Notes: generated by a model not told the origin, from the letters alone. A stretch of DNA of 64,000 nt from Nitrospina sp. UBA6727 (GCA_002454045.1 DKID01000004.1:8462-72461), one strand, 5' to 3'. Positions 45,623 through 54,509 are shown, numbered from the stretch's first letter. Translations and numbers: made by a program.

Positions 45623-45627
45623 AATTT

Positions 45628-46929
45628 TTAACCCGCTTCCAGTTCGCGGAACAAGTTGGCTTCCGAACGTTTGAAAATTGCCAGGCTGGCGACAAGGGTT
45701 CCGGCGACACTGGCGAAAACGCCGGGCACGATACCCTGCACGACGGCGCCCGCCGTGAGTCTTGCGCGGACGACATCGTTGATCATTACGCCCGACTGAG
45801 CGAAGTTGTCCCCCATGTTAATCCCCACTTCCTGCAAGAACAAAGTAAATCCCATCCCGAAAACGGCGCCCGCCGCCGCGCCGAAAATTCCCGTTATCAA
45901 TCCCTCTATCGCAAGGTTGAATATCAGTTTCCAATGCGACTCACCGAACGCAAGACGAAGTCCCATCTCGCCGTAGCGGTGAATGCCGTTTAGAATGCCG
46001 GCGTTCCACAGCACCAAAATCATAAGAAAAATAAAAATGCCGACAACAAACTTTTTGACGATCCAAAACTTATCCATGATTGCGCCGAAATTCTGCTGAT
46101 CTCTGATGCTGAGGACGATGGGGAAATCATCCCCCGCCCAGTCTTGCGGCGAAGCCCGCACCCAATCCGCCAACTTTGTGTTCATACTTTTTTTGACTTC
46201 TTCATAATAATCGAAACCCGCGCTAGGCGGGAAGTAGCCCAGCCAATCTGTAACCATGTTTTCCATATAAAAAGTATTCTGGGCATCGGCAAGATCAATC
46301 AGCACCATTTTTTTATCCATCGCGGCGACGCCGAACCGAACCAAACCTGCGATTTGATAATTGTCCGTCACCAGTCCGCCGTCGAAAGACTGACCGATCA
46401 ATGTCACCGACTCTCCAACCGCAACGTCGAGAACTTCCGCCAGTTGAATCCCCATCAACATTTCGTTGGATCCTTTGGGGAAGGTTCCCGCGATGAGCGA
46501 GGATTTTAGTCGGAGGCGTCGTATCTCGTTGGAGCGCGGCGATTTCAAATCCATCGCCATTCCCACCACCGGAGTTTGCGAGCGTGTTTCGCCCTGTTCA
46601 TCGGGGACGTCCAAGATCGCCGCCCAACGAATTCTCGGCGACCAATCCATGTTCGGCGCAGAGTGCTTCGTCAACCAGTCGCGGATTTCCCGTTGGTTGG
46701 TTAGAGCGCGATCCATCGGGCGCAAATGTTCCTCCTCGTAATAAAGCCGATTTACCAAACGCAAATGTCCCGAGTCGAAACTGGCGGTCATGTCGATCAT
46801 GCCCATGAAAACTCCCTCCATGAATCCCACCAAGGAAATGACCAAGGCGACGCCGACCGCCACGACGGTGAACGGAAATATAAATCGTGATTTGTCGCGG
46901 AACAATCCGCGGAACCAAAAACCAATCAA
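45628..46929 (-). CDS. FtsX-family ABC transporter permease (second)
   Basis: A 433-residue inner-membrane protein of the MacB/LolC/LolE class: an N-terminal membrane helix (about 15-40), a large periplasmic domain and three C-terminal membrane helices with GEMGLRLAFGESHWKLIFNLAIEGLITGIFG. Its start overlaps the first permease by four bases. With the other permease it would form a heterodimer driven by the ATPase at 48095. Confidence 0.87.
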   Translation of the reverse strand: MIGFWFRGLFRDKSRFIFPFTVVAVGVALVISLVGFMEGVFMGMIDMTASFDSGHLRLVNRLYYEEEHLRPMDRALTNQREIRDWLTKHSAPNMDWSPRIRWAAILDVPDEQGETRSQTPVVGMAMDLKSPRSNEIRRLRLKSSLIAGTFPKGSNEMLMGIQLAEVLDVAVGESVTLIGQSFDGGLVTDNYQIAGLVRFGVAAMDKKMVLIDLADAQNTFYMENMVTDWLGYFPPSAGFDYYEEVKKSMNTKLADWVRASPQDWAGDDFPIVLSIRDQQNFGAIMDKFWIVKKFVVGIFIFLMILVLWNAGILNGIHRYGEMGLRLAFGESHWKLIFNLAIEGLITGIFGAAAGAVFGMGFTLFLQEVGINMGDNFAQSGVMINDVVRARLTAGAVVQGIVPGVFASVAGTLVASLAIFKRSEANLFRELEAG

Positions 46930-48098
46930 GTGATCGCCTTTCCCCGCAAAGCCAAAGCGGGATCCATCCGCGCAATTTTCTTCACCAACGCCCAGGCGGA
47001 AACGATGACTAAAACTAGAACGATGACGACGGAGACTAAAATTTCCCGCGGCTGATAATCGGGATAGATCGTCTCCCGAACTGGGAACGAAGCTTCGCTC
47101 AAATGCGTCACGTCAATCCCGACTCCCTGAAACCAAACGAAAAAAGGAACGCCAAGAATCGCCGCCAGCGCCAAAGCCCACAACGCAGCGATTGCGCCTT
47201 CCAACATAAATATTTTGACGACGCGGCGGGCGTCCATACCCAAAGCCATCAAGGTTCCGATTTCTTTTTGCCTCTTGAAAATATTTAGGACTTGCGTGTT
47301 GAACACACTGGTGCAGACCAAAACCATCAACACTCCCCAAAGAATTTTGGAATTGATTCGGTCCTGATTTAGCAGGGCGAGAAGATCTGCCATGAGTACT
47401 TCTATTCCGTGAAACTCAAATCCAGGCACCGCGCCCAAATACTCGCGAACCGCTACCCAACTCACTTCGCCGTCACGGCCGGTCATGGAACGCAAATGAT
47501 CCAGCCGCAACCAAACTACGCCGGCGTCAATCCGCGGATTAACGAAGTCGCCCACGTCCACGATTAAAATATCGCGGGCATCGACGGCGCCGCCTTTGTC
47601 GCGCCATTTCAAAACCACCGTGTCGCCTTTTTTCAAACGTGCTTTGTTCGCCATCTTGACACCCACCACCGCGGGAATTATTTCCGGCGCCGACTTGCCC
47701 GAAAAAGATTTCAATCCCGCCAACGGTAAATGAAGAAGAGACTGCTGCATCGCGATTCCCCGCAACTGGACTGGGAATAATCGGCGGCCAGGAAAAAGTT
47801 GTCCTTGCTGGACCAACACCTCCGCTTTGTTTCTTGCCGAAAGATTTTTCAACACTTCGGGCACGGGCGCCGTGATGTCTTCCCATTTTGTCGGCGTGAG
47901 AATGTCAAACCCGGGCGCTCGATAATGACCGCCGCCAACATCCGTCGACACCAAATTCCGCGTGGCTTGGGCTTGGAATCCATTCAACAAGGACAGCATG
48001 AAAATGATAGCGATGATTGCCAGCGCCGTTATCAGCACATTCAGAAAAGCCCGCAGACCTTGACGGCGGAAATTTTTGCTCGCGATATTCCAGTTCAA
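46926..48098 (-). CDS. FtsX-family ABC transporter permease (first)
   Basis: A 390-residue permease starting at a TTG (48098) that overlaps the ATPase stop as TTGA. The N-terminus NWNIASKNFRRQGLRAFLNVLITALAI is typical of the family. A periplasmic domain and three C-terminal spans follow (IFKRQKEIGTLMALGMDARRVVKIFMLEGAIAALW). A longer start upstream would lie inside the ATPase gene and adds no homology. Confidence 0.87.
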   Translation of the reverse strand: MNWNIASKNFRRQGLRAFLNVLITALAIIAIIFMLSLLNGFQAQATRNLVSTDVGGGHYRAPGFDILTPTKWEDITAPVPEVLKNLSARNKAEVLVQQGQLFPGRRLFPVQLRGIAMQQSLLHLPLAGLKSFSGKSAPEIIPAVVGVKMANKARLKKGDTVVLKWRDKGGAVDARDILIVDVGDFVNPRIDAGVVWLRLDHLRSMTGRDGEVSWVAVREYLGAVPGFEFHGIEVLMADLLALLNQDRINSKILWGVLMVLVCTSVFNTQVLNIFKRQKEIGTLMALGMDARRVVKIFMLEGAIAALWALALAAILGVPFFVWFQGVGIDVTHLSEASFPVRETIYPDYQPREILVSVVIVLVLVIVSAWALVKKIARMDPALALRGKAIT

Positions 48099-48805
48099 GT
48101 TTCTATCTCCGCGCCGTCGCGGCGTTTGTCCCAACTCACCTTGCCGTCTTCCAGCCGAACTTCCCGTCGGATATAACGAGTTACTTTTTCGTCGTGAGTG
48201 GAAAAAATCACCGCCGCTTTGTATTCGCGATTGAGTTCCCGCATCAGTTCTAAAATCTGTAGCGAGTTCTCCGAATCGAGATTGGCAGTCGGCTCATCGG
48301 CGAGAATGAGCAGAGGGTCTTTGACCAATGCCCGGGCTATCGCCACCCTTTGACATTGTCCGCCCGACAACTGTGCCGGTTTTTTGCTGATGTGCTCCGT
48401 CAAACCTACTTTGGCGACCATGCTCTCAACCCGTTCGCGGACGCAACTTTCTTTCCGTCCATTCAAGATTAACGGGAAGAGAATATTTTCATAAACCGAG
48501 TAAACCGGTAGCAGATTAAAAGTTTGGAAAATGAAACCAATGTTTTCCCTGCGATACGCCGCCAACTGGCTCCGCCCCATGTTTCCCAAACTGGCTCCAT
48601 TGAAAAAAACTTCGCCGGTGGTTGGGCGGTCTAATCCTCCGATTAAATTCAACAGAGTAGTTTTCCCGGAACCGGAAGGTCCGACGAATGACATGAACGC
48701 GCCCTCGCCCACCGCCATGCTGACGTCGTTCAGGGCGGTGAAGTTTTCTTCCCCAACGCGATAAACTTTTGAGACTCGTTCAAGCGTGATCAAAGTTTCA
48801 TTCAT
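48095..48805 (-). CDS. ABC transporter ATPase, LolD/MacB type
   Basis: A 236-residue ATPase with Walker A GPSGSGKTTLLNL, signature LSGGQCQRVAIARAL, Walker B LLILADEPTANLDSENS and the switch histidine in IFSTHDEKVTRYIRRE. The sequence is close to the LolD/MacB/FtsE class that powers FtsX permeases. It starts 12 bases after the barrel gene. Confidence 0.92.
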   Translation of the reverse strand: MNETLITLERVSKVYRVGEENFTALNDVSMAVGEGAFMSFVGPSGSGKTTLLNLIGGLDRPTTGEVFFNGASLGNMGRSQLAAYRRENIGFIFQTFNLLPVYSVYENILFPLILNGRKESCVRERVESMVAKVGLTEHISKKPAQLSGGQCQRVAIARALVKDPLLILADEPTANLDSENSLQILELMRELNREYKAAVIFSTHDEKVTRYIRREVRLEDGKVSWDKRRDGAEIET

Positions 48806-48817
48806 CCCGCGATATTC

Positions 48818-49981
48818 CTAAAAATAATTCACCAGCGTTAAACCTAATGAAGATTCCGTCCCGTTGAAGCGATCCGTTTTGTGAAACAAACGCCCGTCTT
48901 TTTTTCCCGACTTCAAACTGCCGCCTACCTGCCCGTGAAGATAGAGAAACAAAGCGTCGGTCAGCGCGTATTCAATTTGCGGGACGAGACGAAAACTTTT
49001 ATCGCGCAAATCATAAAATCCGAACAGTTGCCACTGAATATCAATTCCCACCGGCTGGTCGAGAGTAATCCCGATTTGCTGAAAGGTTCGCCGCTTCCCC
49101 GCGTCGGCGGGGTCGACATCGTCGGAACCGAAATTTTTTTGTCGGGTGGTGAGGAAATATTCCGCCAAAACATGCAAACCTTCACCGATGGCAAAAGTAT
49201 AATCCGCCCCGAAAACCGTGTCGAATTGAATCGGTTTAGAAGGCTTCGTTGCTATGTCCAAACGGCTTTCGTGCCAAAAGCCAAATCTTTTTTCCCCCTT
49301 CAAATGATAGCCGACCTGCACCATCTCATGATTGAAACCCGGCAAATCATCCAAGTCGGATTTCGGATGATACTGAAACACCGCGCCCGTTTCGACACCG
49401 CCGACCAGCATCTCGCCGCGCATTCCAAAAATCCAGGCGTTACCTTTTTTCGCCGGAAGTAGCCAGCCTTCAACAAGAGACGTCGCGGACAAAAAATGGG
49501 TGGCGCGCACTCCGTCAACGCCTCGGGTTTCCAGGACGACACCGGCGACATTGCGTGTATCAAAAAATCCTAGCGGGCGAAATATCGTTGCGGAACCAAA
49601 AATAATTTTTTGTCGTCCGCCCCTGATTTTGAATTTTTCGTTATCCAAGCGGAGCCATGCCCGGAAAAAATCCACATCCGTTCCCGAGCGAAGTCCCGAT
49701 TGCACGCTGGGACCATCCGCCTGTTTCGCATCGGCGGATAATTCATAATCAAGAACCCAGCCGTCTTTTTCGATCAAGCCACCCAGCACGCCCAGTCGCA
49801 ACTCTAACTCGCTATCAAAATTTTTATGGGAAGGCGGGCTGTCAACGAGGTTGCGGCCCATCTTTAACCTGCCTTCAAAATCCACATCAAGCGCCCATGA
49901 AGTAGAGTCGGGCAAAAGCAAAAACGCTAGCAGAAGCAAAAACGCTAGCAGAAGCAAAAACTTTGGGAGCTTCTTTTTCAA
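48818..49981 (-). CDS. Outer-membrane beta-barrel protein at the head of an ABC export operon
   Basis: A protein of about 387 residues with a leucine-rich signal sequence enlarged by an 18-base DNA repeat, then alternating amphipathic strands through to a C-terminal LTLVNYF, typical of an outer-membrane porin-like barrel. Strands include FKIRGGRQKIIFGSA and HVLAEYFLTTRQKNFG, similar to alginate-export or DUF1302-type barrels. No ATG exists near the signal sequence; TTG at 49981 is chosen, with TTG at 50065 as alternative. It is the first gene of the operon with the ATPase, two permeases and the LolA-like protein. Confidence 0.7.
   Translation of the reverse strand: MKKKLPKFLLLLAFLLLLAFLLLPDSTSWALDVDFEGRLKMGRNLVDSPPSHKNFDSELELRLGVLGGLIEKDGWVLDYELSADAKQADGPSVQSGLRSGTDVDFFRAWLRLDNEKFKIRGGRQKIIFGSATIFRPLGFFDTRNVAGVVLETRGVDGVRATHFLSATSLVEGWLLPAKKGNAWIFGMRGEMLVGGVETGAVFQYHPKSDLDDLPGFNHEMVQVGYHLKGEKRFGFWHESRLDIATKPSKPIQFDTVFGADYTFAIGEGLHVLAEYFLTTRQKNFGSDDVDPADAGKRRTFQQIGITLDQPVGIDIQWQLFGFYDLRDKSFRLVPQIEYALTDALFLYLHGQVGGSLKSGKKDGRLFHKTDRFNGTESSLGLTLVNYF
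49918..49962. repeat. 18-base tandem repeat inside the barrel signal sequence
   Basis: Two exact copies of GCAAAAACGCTAGCAGAA (49918-49935 and 49936-49953) and half of a third. On the coding strand they give repeated LLLLAF units, so copy number directly changes the length of the hydrophobic core by six residues. Confidence 0.85.
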
Positions 49982-50152
49982 TTTACACGGTTGGGTTTGA
50001 GTAGGAGGAAAATTGTTCGGCGCTAGACACTCGCGCGGCGAAGTGAGTTTTTGGAGTCGCCGCAATTCTTGAATCGTAAAACAAGTGACTCAATTTCGCG
50101 GCGCGCGATGACGGCACGCAGTGTCGCGGTTAGCCGATGAACGGCTTCCCGG

Positions 50153-50638
50153 TCAAAGCATTTTTTTAATATGCGACACCAATTGATTAGCACTGACGGC
50201 CGGAGCCCGCGCGTTCAAAATACCCTTTTGGTCGATGATTAAAACGGTGGGCATGTCCCGTTGCGAGTAAGCCTGATAAACATTCTTCGTCGGGTCAATC
50301 AAATAAGGGAACCGTGTATTTTCTGGAAACTTGCTTAGATACCTCGCGACGGCTTCTCGAGAATCTCCGTTGGTGTTGATCCCCAATATCGCCACTTGCT
50401 CCTCGCTCAACTGGTCTCTCACTTTATTAAATTCCATAGCCTGCTTCATGCACGGAACACAAATATGGAACATGCCGATTAAAACCACCTTGCCCTTAAA
50501 GTCCGACAACGCCACCTGTTTTCCATCCATGGACTGCAAAGAAAATTTGGGAGCTTGCTCGCCCGGTGAAGGAGGTCCCGCAAAAGTTGGGACGACCGCT
50601 AAAATCAGGAAGGCTAACGACAGAAATATTTTTCGCAT
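50153..50638 (-). CDS. TlpA/ResA-like thioredoxin-fold protein
   Basis: A 161-residue exported thiol-disulfide protein. The signal peptide (IFLSLAFLILAVVPTFAG) is followed by an AhpC/TlpA-type fold: GEQAPKFSLQSMDGKQVALSDFKGKVVLIGMFHICVPC with active-site C60-C63. It is likely to reduce or handle cysteines in the periplasm, for example for cytochrome c or copper sites, as relatives do. The ATG at 50638 follows CGGAG by six bases. It is divergent from the cupredoxin-cytochrome pair, which fits a supporting role. Confidence 0.85.
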   Translation of the reverse strand: MRKIFLSLAFLILAVVPTFAGPPSPGEQAPKFSLQSMDGKQVALSDFKGKVVLIGMFHICVPCMKQAMEFNKVRDQLSEEQVAILGINTNGDSREAVARYLSKFPENTRFPYLIDPTKNVYQAYSQRDMPTVLIIDQKGILNARAPAVSANQLVSHIKKML

Positions 50639-50993
50639 GACGCACTCCGTTTTATGAAAACATTTTATCAGAAAATCCGCTCTTAGAAAGAGAGCAACTT
50701 TTACCATTGAGTCCATCTTAAATCAGAGCAAACTAATTTGAAAGAGATTTCAAAGACACGGGAAAAGCAACGTCCGTCGGCTGAAACTCTCCCTTGACTT
50801 GTCACTGATTTTATACTAAAAGCGGGGGCAATCCGTTGACTCTCCTAGGCGTTGCACTGCGATGCGGGCTTTGATTTTAAGATAATAGTTGTCGTCTCGA
50901 AGCACCACATTCTTTGCGGTACGTCCCTCGGAATATCCTTTTTTCATCGCGTCAGGTTACAGCAGGCAGTCAAATTTATAAAAGGTTTTGAGT
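50639..50993. other. Divergent control region between tlpA-like and cupredoxin genes
   Basis: A 355-base spacer. TTGACT at 50794-50799 and TATACT at 50812-50817 are present on the plus strand but only 12 bases apart, so they are not a normal promoter pair. No coding frame here is supported. Confidence 0.4.
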
Positions 50994-51851
50994 ATGAAAG
51001 AAGCATCGCTCTTCCCCAAAGTGTTGTTCGCTCTGGCCAGTTTGTTGGCTCTCTCCCTTCCAGCTTTTGCCTACCAGGAAATCAATGTGCAAAACGGAGG
51101 GACAATACAAGGGAAAACCAAAATGTTCGGCGGGATGCCGTTTCCCCGTCACTACCATTTGGTTTTATTCCCCAACATCGACATGTGTGCGGAAGTAGAT
51201 ACCGACGACGAAATGAACCGAGTCCTTGATGACTTCAAAGTTTCGCGGGACGGGGGACTCAAAGATGTGGTCGTCGCTCTGGAACATGTCGAAGCCGGGA
51301 AACCGTTCAACAAAGAACCGATAATGATCACTTCTGAAAACTGTAAATTTTTTCCAGACGTTAACGTGATTCGACAAGGAGAAACTTTTAAGATCGACAA
51401 TCTCGACGCGGTCATGCACAACAGCCAGGTCTATCAAAAAGAAAGAGGGAAAATCCTGCTAAACATTCCCATCCCCGCCGAGGAAGTTTCGGACGGGACA
51501 GTCAATTTCGAAAAAAATTATAAGATCATGCAGATGATTTGCGGGATGCACGAGTTTATGCAGACCTGGGGGTTGAGGGTGCAAAATCCCTATTACTTCA
51601 TAACCGAACTAGATGGAAACTTCCGCATCGGAGATGTTCCGCCGGGAGAATATATCGTTACCGCCTGGCACTATTTGATGAAGCCGCAGAAAAGAAAAAT
51701 TAAAATCATCGGCGGCGAAACAATTAACCTGAATTTCGATTTCGATGGCGACAAGGTTGTCCGGCCTGTTTACGAAACCATCAAATCTGGAAGAATCAAA
51801 AAAGACGCGGTGTACCCGGGAACTGCAAAAGGAAAAGAATTGGGACGCTAG
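50994..51851 (+). CDS. Exported cupredoxin/carboxypeptidase-regulatory-like protein
   Basis: A 285-residue secreted protein. A signal peptide (about 1-26) precedes a domain shared with the proteins at 36965 and 54620. Candidate type 1 copper ligands are His142 (DAVMHN), Cys183, His186 and Met189 (ICGMHEFM). The following LRVQNPYYFITELDGNFRIGDVPPGEYIVTAWHYL is a carboxypeptidase regulatory-like beta sandwich. A conserved cysteine pair C65/C117 could form a disulfide. The gene directly precedes the three-haem cytochrome, whose TTG start is one base after its stop, so the two products probably exchange electrons. Copper content is inferred. Confidence 0.78.
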   Translation: MKEASLFPKVLFALASLLALSLPAFAYQEINVQNGGTIQGKTKMFGGMPFPRHYHLVLFPNIDMCAEVDTDDEMNRVLDDFKVSRDGGLKDVVVALEHVEAGKPFNKEPIMITSENCKFFPDVNVIRQGETFKIDNLDAVMHNSQVYQKERGKILLNIPIPAEEVSDGTVNFEKNYKIMQMICGMHEFMQTWGLRVQNPYYFITELDGNFRIGDVPPGEYIVTAWHYLMKPQKRKIKIIGGETINLNFDFDGDKVVRPVYETIKSGRIKKDAVYPGTAKGKELGR

Positions 51852-51852
51852 T

Positions 51853-53757
51853 TTGAAGCCATCGAAAAAACCCGGCACTCTCCAGCGGCTCGGTATATTT
51901 CATCTGCCCATTTTATACACCGTGGCAATGTCCGCCGCCGCGTGGGGATTCCCCCCCCCTCCCCCCCCCGAAGACGTCCCCAAAACTTTCACCCTGAAAA
52001 ATAAACAGGTCGCCCTTCATAACCTGAGCAATCCTTATGAAGATGACCCCGACGCCATTGCCGACGGCGGCGCCTTATACACAGCGCATTGTCTTTTCTG
52101 CCACGGTGATTTGCTCGACGGCAACGGTCTGTTCGGAAAAAGTTTTTTCCCGCCGCCCGCAGATTTTACCCGACGCGACTCCATCCTCTCTCGACCGCAG
52201 GCTTATACTTTCTGGCGCATCATGAAGGGAGGCAAAGGGCTTCCGGAAAAATACGAACCGTGGAACTCCGCCATGCCAGCGTGGGAAGAGGCGTTGAGCG
52301 CGAACGACGTTTGGAAAATCATCACCTATATTTATCAGACGACACGGCAACGGCGCGCCAAACCTGGGCAACAAGCACCGCCGTCGATGAAAAGAGGCAA
52401 GCAGATTTACTTGGAAAAATGCGCCAACTGTCACGGTGAAAAAGGAAAAGGCGATGGACCGTCCGCCGATTACTTCATGCCGCAACCGAGAAACCTGACC
52501 AAGGGCCATATCAAAATTCGCTCCACTCCATTTGGGAAAATTCCGACCGACGCAGATTTATTCGACACCATCACCAACGGGATGCAAGGAACCACCATGC
52601 CCGGCTGGAAACATCTCCCCGAAAATGACCGCAAGAGTCTGGTGATATACGTCAAGTCTTTGTCGCGAAAGTTTGCGAAGTTTGAGAAGAACGGCAAAAC
52701 TCATAAGACCGTGAGGATAAACGCGGCGCCGACTTTGTCCCGCGAAAGTGTGGCGCGGGGGAAAAAAATGTTTATGGTTCATTGCTCCGGCTGCCACGGC
52801 GTTGAAGGGCGCGGCGATGGAGCAACCACCCAACGCATCGTAGATTATTCGTCCAGCGCCATCTGGCCCAGAAACCTGCGCCAACCGTGGACCTTTCGCG
52901 GCGGCAGTTCCCGCAACGATATTTTCAAAACTCTGCGCACCGGTCTTTCCACCACCGCCATGCCTAAGTTTTCAACGAGAGTTTTCAACGACGAACAAAT
53001 CTGGGACGTCGTCAACTTCGTCAGCACATTGTCCGCCGCCGCCGAGCCGAAACCGCAAACCCACATTCACGCCAAGAAAATTGCGGGGAAAATTTCAGAC
53101 GACCGCGCCGCGTCCGTTTGGAAAAACGTTCAAGCCAACTACATTCCATTAGGAGGCCAACTGCAGACAAAACCGAAATCCTATTTTCCCACCGTCCAAA
53201 GTTTAACCGTGCAAGCGGTACACGACGGCGAAGAAATTGCACTTCACATCCATTGGGATGACCCGTCCCTCGACCCAGCACTAAAAGCGTTTGCGGCGGT
53301 TGCGGAATCTCCGCCGCCGCCTCTTCCCGATGACACCATGCGAAGAACGGACGAACCTTCGGAACCCGTCGTCCCCGAATACCCCGACGCCATCGCGGTA
53401 CAATTTCCCGTTAATCTAGACACGCCGCGAAAACCTTATTTTCTTAATGGCGACGCCGACCATCCCGTGAACTTGTGGCGATGGACGACCGCCACCAACG
53501 AAGCCGAAGAGATGAACGCGAACGGATTAGAAAATTGGCGCGCGCAAAAAGATTCAGCGGTTCGCGCCAAAGGTAATTTTCGGTTCGGGAAATATTCGCT
53601 GATTTTGAAACGCGCGCTGACGGGGGATGACGAAGACATTCAGTTTCAAATCGGCAGACCCATTCCCATCGCCTTCAACGTTTGGGACGGATACCACGGC
53701 GAGACCGGCAACAAAAAATCCATCTCCAGTTGGTTCACCCTCCTGCTGGACGAGTAA
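51853..53757 (+). CDS. Three-haem cytochrome c fused to an ethylbenzene-dehydrogenase-type haem domain
   Basis: A 634-residue exported protein from the TTG at 51853. A hydrophobic leader (about 12-31) is followed by a proline run. Three cytochrome c domains carry CLFCH (80-84), CANCH (190-194) and CSGCH (311-315), with likely distal methionines M141, M249 and M370. From about 405 to the end the sequence resembles the ethylbenzene dehydrogenase gamma domain (ALHIHWDDPSLDP, DAIAVQFPV, VNLWRWTT, IAFNVWDGYHGETG), which binds haem b in type II DMSO-reductase partners and is also present in nitrite oxidoreductase NxrC. No molybdenum subunit is in the window. It may form a wire from a quinone or periplasmic donor to the adjacent cupredoxin. 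Confidence 0.85.
   Translation: MKPSKKPGTLQRLGIFHLPILYTVAMSAAAWGFPPPPPPEDVPKTFTLKNKQVALHNLSNPYEDDPDAIADGGALYTAHCLFCHGDLLDGNGLFGKSFFPPPADFTRRDSILSRPQAYTFWRIMKGGKGLPEKYEPWNSAMPAWEEALSANDVWKIITYIYQTTRQRRAKPGQQAPPSMKRGKQIYLEKCANCHGEKGKGDGPSADYFMPQPRNLTKGHIKIRSTPFGKIPTDADLFDTITNGMQGTTMPGWKHLPENDRKSLVIYVKSLSRKFAKFEKNGKTHKTVRINAAPTLSRESVARGKKMFMVHCSGCHGVEGRGDGATTQRIVDYSSSAIWPRNLRQPWTFRGGSSRNDIFKTLRTGLSTTAMPKFSTRVFNDEQIWDVVNFVSTLSAAAEPKPQTHIHAKKIAGKISDDRAASVWKNVQANYIPLGGQLQTKPKSYFPTVQSLTVQAVHDGEEIALHIHWDDPSLDPALKAFAAVAESPPPPLPDDTMRRTDEPSEPVVPEYPDAIAVQFPVNLDTPRKPYFLNGDADHPVNLWRWTTATNEAEEMNANGLENWRAQKDSAVRAKGNFRFGKYSLILKRALTGDDEDIQFQIGRPIPIAFNVWDGYHGETGNKKSISSWFTLLLDE
51951..51969 (+). repeat. Two poly-C tracts (C9-T-C9) at the start of the cytochrome
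   Basis: Nine cytosines, one thymine and nine cytosines encode the proline run just after the leader of the three-haem cytochrome. Such tracts slip easily during replication or sequencing. A one-base change would put the whole cytochrome out of frame. Confidence 0.9.
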
Positions 53758-53900
53758 CCGCCGGCGTGGCGACGACATGGGCGGGACAAAAAAACGAAGC
53801 CGCGCGAACAAGAGTTTGAGTTTCTGATTTTTTGGTACCGACTAAAGATACGAACTGCAACGCAGTGACTATTCCAAAACCAAAATTTTTGCGGGGTTTG

Positions 53901-54107
53901 CTAAGGCTGGTTATTGCTCGTGGAGGTGTCTGATAGTTCCTTTAGTTCGCCCCACAATAAATTAACCTCATCAGAAAGGCTGTCTACTGTTTCATTAATT
54001 TTTCTTATATAGACAAAAATAACCAGTGCGGCGATAGTAGGTATCCCCACAGCAATCACCGCCATCAATATGGAAATAATTTGCAGGTAGATGTCGAGGT
54101 TCATCAT
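53901..54107 (-). CDS. Small single-span membrane protein
   Basis: A 68-residue protein with one membrane span (LQIISILMAVIAVGIPTIAALVIFVYI) followed by a short acidic helix (VDSLSDEVNLLWGELKEL). It begins directly after the stop of the GIY-YIG-like gene, so the two are translationally linked. The layout resembles small phage or toxin-system membrane proteins, but I cannot name a family. Confidence 0.6.
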   Translation of the reverse strand: MMNLDIYLQIISILMAVIAVGIPTIAALVIFVYIRKINETVDSLSDEVNLLWGELKELSDTSTSNNQP

Positions 54108-54329
54108 TTAGCCTCGCTGTCTTCGGGTAGGCCTTCCTCTTTCGGTTTGCTCTCTCTCCCATTTTAGGGCGGCGGCGATAGTTGTCGCGCTACCCACTTT
54201 CGTTATGTGTCCGTCGTCCCCATACGTTTGTTGGTGTTCCTGTTCGCGCCTTTCGGGGTCATTGGTTATACCGGTATGAAGAATCTTATTTCCTTGCTTG
54301 AAGTGGTATTTGTAGGTGTCTCTTGACAT
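54108..54329 (-). CDS. Small GIY-YIG-like protein
   Basis: A 73-residue protein (MSRDTYKYHFKQGNKILHTGITND, then ERREQEHQQ) that resembles short members of the GIY-YIG nuclease superfamily found scattered in bacterial genomes. The catalytic tyrosines are poorly kept, so nuclease activity is doubtful. The ATG at 54329 follows AGAGGTGG; a GTG three codons earlier is less likely. It is followed without a gap by the small membrane protein. Confidence 0.6.
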   Translation of the reverse strand: MSRDTYKYHFKQGNKILHTGITNDPERREQEHQQTYGDDGHITKVGSATTIAAALKWEREQTERGRPTRRQRG

Positions 54330-54471
54330 AGTCGCCACCTCTTTTCATTGACTGGAAAAACAATTTAGCGTGTCAGATAACCGCACGTTTGTCAAGTGTT
54401 TTCACTATTGTAAAAGGTGTGTTGAGAGGCAAGGTCACGGCGTGACGGCGGCGTGGTAGCGGGTGGAAAAA

Positions 54472-54509
54472 CAGCACCGGGACTGGTGTCCCGGTGCTGT
54501 ATTTTTTTC
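54472..54509. terminator. Strong bidirectional rho-independent terminator
   Basis: A perfect 12-base stem CAGCACCGGGAC/GTCCCGGTGCTG with a four-base loop has a T-run on the plus strand (TATTTTTTTC) and five T on the minus strand. On the minus strand it ends the multicopper oxidase-cupredoxin operon, about 110 bases after its last stop codon. Confidence 0.9.

Noticed and set aside
50794..50817. TTGACT and TATACT as a promoter for the cupredoxin gene
   Set aside because: The spacer is only 12 bases, too short for a normal sigma-70 promoter.
50852..51229. Plus-strand frame overlapping the start of the cupredoxin gene
   Set aside because: It is in another frame from the cupredoxin, lacks a ribosome site and has no recognisable motif.
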